From JBOGGN01 sp050744165 (GTDB lineage: Bacteria > Actinomycetota > Acidimicrobiia > Acidimicrobiales > Palsa-688): 16,262 bases of DNA. The notes below the pieces were generated by a model. The model ran no database searches. It was not told the DNA's origin and saw nothing but the letters and a program-made list of their open reading frames with translations. The translations under genes were made by a program, and so were the position numbers. Shown here piece by piece: positions 7,049-13,897 of this stretch (the first letter of the stretch is position 1; each line of letters starts with the position of its first letter). Location of the stretch: positions 1-16,262 of the forward strand of contig JBOGGN010000369.1 in assembly GCA_050744165.1 (NCBI GenBank), read 5' to 3'.

Positions 7049-7762
7049 TCACGGCTCGAACCGGTACACGACGCCCCAGACCGTACACACGAACCTCGGC
7101 TCCGACGGGTCTGCCTCGACCTTTTCCCGCAGCCGCCGCACGTGCACCGTGACCGTCGAGGTGTCGCCGTAACTGAAACCCCACACGTCCTGCAGCAGCT
7201 CCTCCCGCCGCAGCGCCCGGCGGGGGTTGCGCATCAGGTACACCAGGAGGTCGAACTCCTTGACGGTGAGCGCCACCAGCCGCCCATCCACTCGCGCCTC
7301 GTGGGCCACAAGGTCCACTTCCAGGGCTGGGCCAGCGGCGTCTCCGGCCCGCAGTTGCTCAGTCGGTCGGGCCCCGCTCGCGTGGCCGCCGAGGGGACCG
7401 CTGGCTCGACGGAGCACGGCTTTCACCCGGGCGGTCAGCTCCCGGGGTGAGAAGGGCTTGGCGATGTAATCGTCGGCCCCCAGTTCCAGGCCCGCGATCC
7501 GGTCGGCTTCCTCGCCCCTGGCGGTGAGCATGATTACCGCCACGGGGGCCACAGCTCGAAGCCGGCGGCAGATTTCCAGCCCACCGAGGGACGGCAGCAT
7601 GAGGTCGAGTACCACCAGGTCGGGGAGTTCGGCCAAGGCGGCATCGAGCCCCGCCTGGCCGTCGGCAACAACCTGGACCCGGTAGCCCTCTCGTTCCAGG
7701 TACCGGGCGACCACCTCGGCGACGTTGGGGTCGTCCTCGATGATGAGCACCCGGGCGGTCAT
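7049..7762 (-). CDS. OmpR/PhoB-family response regulator
   Basis: The product is 237 aa from ATG 7762, where receiver homology begins with TARVLIIEDDPNV; an in-frame GTG at 7780 is an alternative. In the receiver (1-115) the acidic pair is in IIEDD, the phospho-acceptor is Asp53 in VVLDLMLP, the conserved Thr is in MLTARG, and Lys102 is in DDYIAKPFS. After a Gly/Ala-rich linker, a winged-helix DNA-binding domain occupies about 145-237, with LTVKEFDLLVYLMRNP, the recognition region DTSTVTVHVRRLREKVE and the C-terminal hairpin VWGVVYRFEP. It should bind DNA as a dimer after phosphorylation by the adjacent kinase. It lies in the same orientation between the 74-aa gene and the kinase, probably as one transcript. 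Confidence 0.95.
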   Translation of the reverse strand: MTARVLIIEDDPNVAEVVARYLEREGYRVQVVADGQAGLDAALAELPDLVVLDLMLPSLGGLEICRRLRAVAPVAVIMLTARGEEADRIAGLELGADDYIAKPFSPRELTARVKAVLRRASGPLGGHASGARPTEQLRAGDAAGPALEVDLVAHEARVDGRLVALTVKEFDLLVYLMRNPRRALRREELLQDVWGFSYGDTSTVTVHVRRLREKVEADPSEPRFVCTVWGVVYRFEP

Positions 7763-7855
7763 CGGAGGAGCGTCCACCACGGTTGCATGATTGCCAGTGC
7801 GTCAGCCTTGCGCCCGCCGCGAGGCGGCGAGTTCATCAAATCGTCAGCACCGTGC

Positions 7856-8080
7856 CTACAACCCCAGGTCCCGTTGGCACGCCACCACCGCCTGGTAGGC
7901 CTGCTCCAGCTCCGCGAGCGCGCCCTGCACCGCCTCCGGGGGCGCAGGCTCCGGGGCCCAGCGACGAGGGAGCTGCTCGGTCGCCAGCAGGGACTCCACT
8001 GCCTGAGACGCGTTGCGAAGGCGGTGGTGGGCGATGCGTAGCTGCTGGCGTTGCTCGGCGGACAGCCCCTCCTCGGCCAT
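7856..8080 (-). CDS. small helical protein, unknown function, leading the two-component operon
   Basis: The frame encodes 74 residues from ATG 8080. I do not recognise a family. It begins MAEEGLSAEQRQQLRIAHH and is predicted to form two amphipathic helices (about 7-37 and 53-73) separated by a Pro-rich linker with PRRWAPEPAPPEA. There is no signal peptide or membrane segment and one Cys near the C-terminus. It ends 93 bp before the response regulator ATG on the same strand. In that gap a GC hairpin with a GCGA loop (7811-7829) may modulate read-through. No strong RBS is visible. Codon use and protein-like composition support it, but it remains a hypothetical small gene. An accessory role for the kinase/regulator pair is inference from position alone. 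Confidence 0.5.
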   Translation of the reverse strand: MAEEGLSAEQRQQLRIAHHRLRNASQAVESLLATEQLPRRWAPEPAPPEAVQGALAELEQAYQAVVACQRDLGL

Positions 8081-8118
8081 TGCCGCACGTTAGCCGGGCG
8101 CGTAAATCATTCGCACGG

Positions 8119-8134
8119 ACCGTCGCCAGACGGT
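8119..8134. promoter_or_regulatory. inverted repeat in the divergent promoter region (candidate operator)
   Basis: ACCGTC-GCCA-GACGGT is a perfect 6-bp inverted repeat in the 101-bp gap between the divergent starts at 8080 (minus) and 8182 (plus). A TACAAA possible -10 (8134-8139) abuts it on the plus side. It could be an operator for the neighbouring regulator, but nothing in the sequence proves which protein binds. Confidence 0.35.
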
Positions 8135-8181
8135 ACAAATGGGGCGTTCACATTTTCTGGCACCCGAAAGGAGGGCCCCGG

Positions 8182-8250
8182 ATGGCAAATACCCACTTCA
8201 TGGCAATCCGCGATGAAGGCCCGACGGGCGCCGGACTTCTGACGTTCTGA
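8182..8250 (+). CDS. 22-aa peptide, possible leader peptide
   Basis: AAAGGAGG (8167-8174), the best-matched ribosome binding site in this part of the window, is followed after 7 nt by an ATG frame of 22 codons ending in TGA. The peptide starts MANTHFMAIRDEG and ends GAGLLTF. There is no signal peptide, no run of one amino acid and no recognised precursor motif. The 3' end of the frame and its stop are embedded in alternative RNA stems, and another gene start with a strong RBS follows 93 nt later. This fits a regulatory leader ORF, though a small secreted or modified peptide cannot be excluded. It diverges from the two-component operon. Confidence 0.42.
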   Translation: MANTHFMAIRDEGPTGAGLLTF

Positions 8251-8321
8251 GCCCGTCGCACCGTTGTTTCCGCTGGCCACCGCTGTGGCCGTGACCGGCG
8301 GCCGGTAATTCCCGCTCTTTT
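8219..8321 (+). promoter_or_regulatory. mutually exclusive stem-loops after the 22-aa ORF (attenuator-like)
   Basis: GCCCG-A-CGGGC (8219-8229) can fold on itself, but its right part CGACGGGC (8222-8229) is also the perfect complement of GCCCGTCG (8251-8258), which starts just after the stop codon. Two more stems follow, GGCCAC-CGCT-GTGGCC (8275-8290) and ACCGG-CGG-CCGGT (8294-8306). A T-rich stretch CTCTTTT (8315-8321) comes next, then the next RBS. The layout is that of a translation-responsive attenuator, but function is inferred. Confidence 0.38.
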
Positions 8322-8343
8322 CCGTCTTGAAGGAGAACCTGAA

Positions 8344-8776
8344 ATGTTGAACGAATCCCCGGCGCGCCAACCAAGCGCCATCTGGCGGCGCGACGCCCTC
8401 GAGAGAGGAGTACCAGCCGATCGCCAGCAAGAAGCCGCCGATCCGAGGCAAGCCTCCTCCGCCCCAAGCCAAGCCTGCGCCGGTCCGAGCCAGACACCCG
8501 ACCGTCGGGTCCTCAGGCCCAGCGCTGATGCCAACCGTTCGCACCGCCCAAGCCGGTGGCGTCGGCGGTCAACCAGTTCCACCTACTTGCCCACCGGCCT
8601 TCTCAATCAGCCGCCAGTGGGCCCGGCGCTGCAACCCGGGATCCTCCCCTCCCGGTCCACCCGGCGCCCGTGGTAACCGGCGCCGAGCCGGGCGACCAAA
8701 GGGCCACGGTCCGGCGCCCGGGCCGGGCCACCAAGGCCACGGTCCAGCGCCCAAGGCGACGGCTACGACCCGTTGA
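8344..8776 (+). pseudogene. Pro/Gly-rich small protein, apparent frameshift at about 8404
   Basis: AAGGAG (8330-8335) lies 8 nt before ATG 8344. The first 20 codons (MLNESPARQPSAIWRRDALE) have high GC at third positions. From about 8401 that signal is lost in this frame and appears in the +1 frame. Skipping A8404 within the GA-repeat GAGAGAGGAG joins DALE to EEYQPIASKKPPIRGKPPPP and continues to TGA at 8774-8776, about 143 aa in all. The rebuilt protein is Pro/Gly/Arg-rich and probably disordered, with GHGPAP repeated 11 residues apart near its end. Without a shift the first frame would end at 8676 (110 aa). I recognise no family. Options are a frameshifted relic, slippage-based expression, a sequencing error, or a non-coding tail after the start. 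Confidence 0.4.
8702..8767. repeat. 33-bp direct repeat, two copies
   Basis: GGCCACGGTCCGGCGCCC at 8702 and GGCCACGGTCCAGCGCCC at 8735 differ by one base. The 33-bp period is a whole number of codons and gives GHGPAP twice in the frame that ends at 8776. Confidence 0.75.
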
Positions 8777-8983
8777 TCTCGATGAGCACAGGCGCCCCCC
8801 GCCGCGGGCGGCAATCCGCACACCTGCGGTGAACCCCCGATGCGGGGCGGCGTCCCTGGCCGCCCGCTGAGGACATGACATCGAGGCCGCCCGGGGCGTC
8901 ACCACCACCCGGGCCCCCAGCCGGACTGACACCCGACCGCCTTCGCGGGCGTCGACCCATCCCAAGCACCACCGCCGCCGAGT

Positions 8984-9029
8984 CTCGATGCCAAATCGCC
9001 GCGGCGGAGCGCGGTGATTTGGCATCGAG
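8984..9029. terminator. 46-nt hairpin with a 20-bp stem between convergent units
   Basis: CTCGATGCCAAATC (8984-8997) is perfectly complementary to GATTTGGCATCGAG (9016-9029). Inside, one G-T pair and five more G-C pairs extend the stem to 20 bp around a 6-nt loop. It lies between the plus-strand unit ending about 8776 and the minus-strand acetyltransferase ending at 9123. That suits a bidirectional terminator, although there is no U-tract. A palindromic repeat of REP/MITE type is the alternative. Confidence 0.5.
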
Positions 9030-9072
9030 GGTTTCCGGCGACGACGTATGGTGCCCGCCATGGCTCCGGAAG

Positions 9073-9120
9073 GCGCTTTCCTGGCCATTCCGAGGACGTA
9101 CCAAGACGCCCCGAAAGCGC
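9073..9120 (-). terminator. inverted repeat just downstream of the acetyltransferase
   Basis: GCGCTTTC (9073-9080) and GAAAGCGC (9113-9120) are perfect complements across a 32-nt loop, starting 2 nt beyond the GNAT stop. A weak terminator or mRNA-end structure is possible. Confidence 0.3.
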
Positions 9121-9122
9121 AG

Positions 9123-9602
9123 CTAGTCGCCGAGGGCGAATCGGACCTCGTCGCCTTCGCGCCCGATGGCCGTGAAGCCCAACTTGGCGAGCAGCCTCTG
9201 CGACGCAAGATTTGACGGCTCGGTGCCGGCGTTGATGACCGCGGTTCCGGCCTCTGCGAAGAGCCAGGCGCACATGCCCCGCACCGCCTCGGTGCCGTAG
9301 CCGCACCCCCGAAACGGCCGGGCCAAGCCGTAGCCGATCTCTACCCCCCCGTTTGCATCCGGCCAGTCGAAGGTGCCGCAGTCCCCGACGATCCGGCCGT
9401 CGAGGGTGATGAACCACCCCGGCGGCGGGTCGTCCCGGATCAGGGTCCTCATGGCGTCGACGGTGTCGTCATGGGGCCATCCGTCCCCGGCGGCCAAGCC
9501 CGAGAGGTCACCTTCGAGTACTGCCGCGGCCGCGGCCGTCGTGACCGGCTCGAGTACCAACCGCTCGGTAGGGATCGGCCGGACGGCCGGGCGCGGCGGC
9601 AT
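9123..9602 (-). CDS. GNAT-family N-acetyltransferase (RimJ/RimL-like)
   Basis: The protein is 159 aa from ATG 9602. This start is preferred because it lies 7 nt after the upstream gene's stop, with GAGG inside that gene's end, and because the family N-terminus IPTERLVLEPVT follows. An upstream in-frame start would overlap the previous gene by about 80 bp. The acetyl-CoA loop is RGCGYG at 98-103 (family pattern Q/RxxGxG/A), preceded by EIGYGLARPF and followed by helix TEAVRGMCAWLF. The motif-B segment EPSNLASQRLLAKLGF (about 128-143) is typical of Acetyltransf_3 enzymes that modify protein N-termini or small amines. The substrate is unknown. It is the last gene of the PadR operon and translation is probably coupled. 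Confidence 0.9.
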   Translation of the reverse strand: MPPRPAVRPIPTERLVLEPVTTAAAAAVLEGDLSGLAAGDGWPHDDTVDAMRTLIRDDPPPGWFITLDGRIVGDCGTFDWPDANGGVEIGYGLARPFRGCGYGTEAVRGMCAWLFAEAGTAVINAGTEPSNLASQRLLAKLGFTAIGREGDEVRFALGD

Positions 9603-9609
9603 GACAGCC

Positions 9610-10599
9610 TCAGGGAGTGGTCGTGGCGGTGGTCGTTGGAGCCAGCTTCGGGATGACGACCGCTGGTGGAGTGACCGGCTGCGCCTGTCCAAGCCCCGAC
9701 AAGACGCTTTGCGCCCTGGGGAAGGCGTTGTAGACCGGTGCGCCGTTGACGTCCTCGGAGTAGGTCGTCGAAAGCGGCCGGCCGTTGCTGTCGGTGTAGG
9801 GGCACAGGTTGTTGATCGGCTCGCCGTTTTGGTCGTAGATCAGGACCGGGCTGAGCAGGGAGCCGTCGGGGCCGTAGACGTACAGGTTGGTGATGTCCTG
9901 CCCGGCGCCGTCGGTCAGGCACCCGTTCTGGCTGAAGGGACCGCTCTGGCTGACGGGGCCGTACTGGTTCGAAGCCGAAGCCGACTCCGCGCGGCTGACC
10001 CGCCCGAGCAGCACGATCGCAAACAGGACGAGCACGATGTTCACCCCTATGGCGAGCACCCGCCGCCGCTTCCCGGCTCGTGGGCGCTGCCCGAGGCGCA
10101 CCGACAGCGGCACCGCGACGACCACCGCCAGGAACCCGATCAGGGCGCTGCCCGCCAGGTGGGGGAACGGAAAGCCGGGGTAAGAACCATGCCCGTTCTC
10201 GATTGACGCCAGCAACGAGACGGCGAAGTAGGCGCGCCCGATCCACCACGCGGTCCGCACGACCGGGCCCAGGCGGGCCGCTTCCTGGCCGAGCAGGGTG
10301 TGCCGGACGCGGCCAGCGGTCCGCCCGGCCCACGACGCGGTCCGCCACAGCAGTTTTGGGGTCCCGACGTCGGAGGCGTAGCCGGCCGATGCCAGCAGTT
10401 CGTTGGCATAGGACCGGGCGGGCCCCAGCCGCTCGGCGATCGACGAGTCCGGCTCGGCCGACATCTCCCTCAGGTGCTCGGTCAGGTCCTCGAGGATCTC
10501 GTCGCGCTCGTCGGCGGGAACAGCGCCGAGGTACGACGCCACCTCCTTCACGTAGGCGTCAGCCTCCGGAGTCAATGTGTCGTGCATCGCCGTGGTCAT
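9610..10599 (-). CDS. HAAS-domain membrane protein with a repetitive extracytoplasmic tail
   Basis: The protein is 329 aa from ATG 10599, which overlaps the PadR stop as ATGA. Residues about 8-75 (AYVKEVASYLGAVPADERDEI, then EDLTEHLREM and RLGPARSYANELL) form a HAAS-type cytosolic helical domain, usually encoded next to PadR regulators. Three hydrophobic segments follow (about 114-132, 148-168, 180-199). The last 130 residues should lie outside the membrane. They contain four imperfect copies of a Y-x(2-4)-G-x-P/L motif between about 242 and 289 (YGPDGSLLSP, YDQNGEPINN, YTDSNGRPLS, YSEDVNGAPV), two Cys (227, 266) and a Thr-rich end. It probably senses or transmits an envelope signal together with PadR. 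The ligand is unknown. Confidence 0.8.
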   Translation of the reverse strand: MTTAMHDTLTPEADAYVKEVASYLGAVPADERDEILEDLTEHLREMSAEPDSSIAERLGPARSYANELLASAGYASDVGTPKLLWRTASWAGRTAGRVRHTLLGQEAARLGPVVRTAWWIGRAYFAVSLLASIENGHGSYPGFPFPHLAGSALIGFLAVVVAVPLSVRLGQRPRAGKRRRVLAIGVNIVLVLFAIVLLGRVSRAESASASNQYGPVSQSGPFSQNGCLTDGAGQDITNLYVYGPDGSLLSPVLIYDQNGEPINNLCPYTDSNGRPLSTTYSEDVNGAPVYNAFPRAQSVLSGLGQAQPVTPPAVVIPKLAPTTTATTTP

Positions 10600-10931
10600 G
10601 CCTCGTCCCTCCCGCACTCATCGATCAAGCCGTCCATGGCTTCTGCGAACCCCTTCCACTTCTTGACCCACGTGTCGAACAACTCCCGCCCCGTCGGGGT
10701 GGCCCCGTAGTATTTGCGGTACGGGCCCTCCTCCGACGCCACCACGTACGACTTGAGCGCCCCTGCCTGGTACAGGCGGCGCAGGGTGCCGTAGACCGAC
10801 GCGTCGCCGATGTCCTCGAACCCGGCACCCTTCAGGCGCCGGATGATGTCGTAGCCGTAGCCGTCCTCGTCGTGCACCACGGCGAGCACTGCCAGGTCCA
10901 GGACCCCCTTCAGAAGCTGGGTGGTATCCAT
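10596..10931 (-). CDS. PadR-family transcriptional regulator
   Basis: The protein is 111 aa from ATG 10931, with AGGAGGG 5-6 nt upstream. The N-terminal winged helix begins DTTQLLKGVLDLAVLAVVHDE and carries the family hallmarks GYGYDIIRRLK and SVYGTLRRLYQAGAL. The wing contains EGPYRKYYGATPTGRELF (about 69-86). The short C-terminal helix makes it a PadR subfamily-2 type dimeric repressor, matching the typical length of about 110 aa. It is the first gene of an operon with the HAAS membrane protein (4-nt overlap) and a GNAT enzyme. PadR proteins usually repress their own operon. The effector is not predictable here. Confidence 0.95.
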   Translation of the reverse strand: MDTTQLLKGVLDLAVLAVVHDEDGYGYDIIRRLKGAGFEDIGDASVYGTLRRLYQAGALKSYVVASEEGPYRKYYGATPTGRELFDTWVKKWKGFAEAMDGLIDECGRDEA

Positions 10932-10952
10932 CCCCGCCCTCCTCTCGTCCGG

Positions 10953-10981
10953 ATAGTACCACGGCTTACGTAGTAGTGGAA
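10953..10981 (-). promoter_or_regulatory. candidate promoter of the padR operon
   Basis: On the minus strand TTCCAC (10981-10976) and TACTAT (10958-10953) are separated by 17 bp, leaving about 20 nt to the PadR ATG. The spacer holds the palindrome TACGTA, flanked by direct TACTA copies. A PadR operator here is plausible, but the usual ATGT-ACAT spacing is not evident. Confidence 0.4.
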
Positions 10982-11012
10982 GGCCACGCAGAATCGGAGG
11001 GTGGCGCGGCCC

Positions 11013-11858
11013 TCAGTTCGCGGGCGAAGCGGGCGGCTGCGGGGGCGCCGACTGCGCGTCACGGGCGTAGCTCGCCAGGCCCCGGATCAAGACGTCGAGT
11101 CCGAACTCGAAGCGGGCATCGGGCGTCCCGGCGCCCATCAGCAGGTCGATGGCCGCCAGAGTATGGGGAAAGCGCTCGGGCGGCAGCGCCAGGAGGTACT
11201 CCCGGATCATGCCCACGATCTGCTCGGGAGGCAGGTCCTCGCCCGTGGGTGAGGCGAGGCCCAAGCTCTCCTCGAAGGCGTAGGCCCCGACGTAGAGGGC
11301 CAAAAGGTCGCCCGCCAGGGCGATGACCCAGTCGGGCAGGCCGACCGGCTTCAAAAGCCGAAACTGCCACTCGGCCATCTCCGCGATTGCCGGCGCCGAA
11401 GGGATCCGCCCGAGCGAGATGCGGGCGACGTCGCGGTGGCTGTGCATGACCGCCCGAATCTTGCGAGCCACCTCCTTGGCCTGTTCCATCCAGTGTTCCG
11501 GGTCCGGTTCGGGGAGCTCCACCTGCTCGATGATCCGCTCGAACAAAAGTTGCAGCAGCTCGTCCTTGTTGTGCACGTGCCAGTACAAGGACGCGGCGCC
11601 GACGCCGAGCTCCTCCCCGACCCGGCGCATCGAAAGGCCTTCCATGCCGTACTTGTCGAGGACCCGGTAGCTGGCGTCGATGATCGCCTCCCGGGTGATC
11701 GGGACGCGAGGTGGCGTACGCCGGGCGGCTGGGCGCCACGGCGGCTCGGGAAGCTGGCCGTCGGCCATGGCCGATGCCTGCGGCGCCATGGCTTGGGCGC
11801 CGGCGCGGGGCTCTTCCACCTCGTCCTCGCCATCGCGTTGGTCGGACACGGAATCCAT
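11013..11858 (-). CDS. TetR/AcrR-family repressor, divergent from the ABC exporter
   Basis: The protein is 281 aa from ATG 11858. A start at the internal Met31 (11768) is possible, because the first 50 residues are a Pro/Ala/Glu-rich tail not typical of the family. The DNA-binding domain spans about 54-100: ITREAIIDASYRVLDKYG, then the helix-turn-helix LSMRRVGEELGVGAASLYWHVHNKDEL. The C-terminal part (about 125-260) resembles the TetR_C domain that follows tetracycline-repressor-like N-termini (HWMEQAKEVARKIRAVMHSH, and GLPDWVIALAGDLLALYVG). It should repress drrA/drrB-like efflux genes until a drug-like ligand binds. Two matching palindromes in the divergent intergenic region support this. 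Confidence 0.93.
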   Translation of the reverse strand: MDSVSDQRDGEDEVEEPRAGAQAMAPQASAMADGQLPEPPWRPAARRTPPRVPITREAIIDASYRVLDKYGMEGLSMRRVGEELGVGAASLYWHVHNKDELLQLLFERIIEQVELPEPDPEHWMEQAKEVARKIRAVMHSHRDVARISLGRIPSAPAIAEMAEWQFRLLKPVGLPDWVIALAGDLLALYVGAYAFEESLGLASPTGEDLPPEQIVGMIREYLLALPPERFPHTLAAIDLLMGAGTPDARFEFGLDVLIRGLASYARDAQSAPPQPPASPAN

Positions 11859-11878
11859 AGTAGATCACCATTCCATTC

Positions 11879-11893
11879 TCGAACAGTGTTTGA
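11879..11893. promoter_or_regulatory. candidate TetR operator 1
   Basis: TCGAACAGTGTTTGA is a near-perfect 15-bp palindrome about 20 bp before the TetR start. Its last four bases overlap the TTGACA -35 of the exporter promoter. It shares the core CGAACA-S-TGTT with operator 2. Confidence 0.6.
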
Positions 11894-11917
11894 CAACCTA
11901 CCACCGGTCGGTTTAAA
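11890..11917 (+). promoter_or_regulatory. promoter of the drrA/drrB-like exporter operon
   Basis: A consensus TTGACA -35 (11890-11895) is followed after 16 bp by TTTAAA (11912-11917). Operator 1 overlaps the -35 and operator 2 lies just beyond the expected transcription start, so bound repressor would block both initiation and early elongation. Confidence 0.5.
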
Positions 11918-11931
11918 GTTCTGTTCGTTCC

Positions 11932-11946
11932 TCGAACACTGTTCAA
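11932..11946. promoter_or_regulatory. candidate TetR operator 2
   Basis: TCGAACACTGTTCAA, a 15-bp near-palindrome, is the reverse-oriented twin of operator 1. Its centre lies 53 bp from that of operator 1, about five helical turns. It ends 2 nt before the AAGGAG of the ATPase gene. Confidence 0.6.
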
Positions 11947-11963
11947 GCAAGGAGTTGCTACCC

Positions 11964-12947
<984 letters not shown>

Positions 12948-13048
12948 TCCGCGTTACCCACCACCGACCTGAGCCGCTGGCATGTGCCCGGCTTTGGGGC
13001 GTGCCTGCGCCTTTTCCCCAGCTCAACCCGCACAAGGAGATCCCCGCT

Positions 13049-13879
13049 ATGTCCACCTTGACCCTCGCCACCCCTCGCTCCGCCGAGGCGGTGCCCAATC
13101 GCACCACCGGGCAGATTGCCAGCGTGCTGCCCATAGCCAAACGCCAGCTGCTGAAGTTCCTGCGGACCCCGCAGCTGGTCGTGTGGAGCACGTTGCAGGG
13201 CGCCATGTTCCTCTTGATCTTCCGGTACGTCTTCGGCGGCGCCATCCGGTCGTCGGGGCTCAGCTATGTCGACTTCCTGGTGCCCGGATTCGTCGCCACC
13301 TCGGTCCTGTTCAACGGGATGGGGGCGGCCACCGGCATCGCCGACGACATGCAGCAGGGCTTCATCGACCGGCTGCGGTCGCTACCCATCCCCCGTTCGT
13401 CGGTCCTGGTGGGGCGGGCCGTGGCCGACGTCGTGCTCGTCGCCTGGAGCCTGGTGGTGACCACGGGCATCGGCTTCGCCGTCGGGTTCCGGCTGCACGG
13501 CTCCATCGGGGCGGGGCTGGGCGCCCTGGCACTGTGCCTCCTGTTCGGGTTCGCCTTCGAGTGGGTCTTCATCGCCCTCGGCATGATGGCCGGCAATGCC
13601 CAGGCAGCCCAGGGCATCGGCTTCATGGTGTTCCCGCTGACCTTCGTTTCCAGCGCTTATGTGCCCACCTCGTCGATGCCCGGATGGATGCAGGCCTTCG
13701 CCAACCACCAGCCGATCACCTACATGGTCGACAGCGTCCGGGCCCTCGCGTCGGGGCCGGCCACCCGACACGCCCTCGGGCACCCGGCGTCGTATTTCGT
13801 GGTCTGGGCACTCGTGTGGTCGGCCATCATCATCGGCGCCTTTGCTCCCTTGGCGGTCGCCCGGTACCGCAAGGGTTAG
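13049..13879 (+). CDS. drrB: DrrB-like ABC-2 type transporter permease
   Basis: The protein is 276 aa from ATG 13049. The start was chosen for AAGGAG at 13034-13039 and because family similarity begins soon after; an ATG 16 codons upstream lacks such a site. Six hydrophobic segments are visible (about 50-72, 78-100, 126-150, 158-180, 190-212, 245-268). The cytosolic loop after the second contains ADDMQQGFIDRLRSLPIPRSS, the conserved ABC2_membrane segment seen in DrrB. Towards the C-terminus AYVPTSSMPGWMQAFANHQP precedes the final loop and helix. It forms the membrane channel of the exporter with the ATPase encoded 101 bp upstream. It ends 18 bp from the convergent ABC-F gene. Confidence 0.93.
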   Translation: MSTLTLATPRSAEAVPNRTTGQIASVLPIAKRQLLKFLRTPQLVVWSTLQGAMFLLIFRYVFGGAIRSSGLSYVDFLVPGFVATSVLFNGMGAATGIADDMQQGFIDRLRSLPIPRSSVLVGRAVADVVLVAWSLVVTTGIGFAVGFRLHGSIGAGLGALALCLLFGFAFEWVFIALGMMAGNAQAAQGIGFMVFPLTFVSSAYVPTSSMPGWMQAFANHQPITYMVDSVRALASGPATRHALGHPASYFVVWALVWSAIIIGAFAPLAVARYRKG

Positions 13880-13897
13880 GGTCGCCGCCGGTGTCGT

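Noticed and set aside
8182..8250. Lasso or other RiPP precursor peptide.
   Set aside because: There is no maturation protease, cyclase or leader-recognition gene nearby, and the 22-aa sequence lacks a recognisable core or cleavage motif.
9051..9218. Plus-strand 55-codon frame beginning MVPAMAPEGAFLAIPRTYQ.
   Set aside because: It looks protein-like, but more than half is antisense to the 3' end of the acetyltransferase gene, it has no RBS, and it ends at an arbitrary place.
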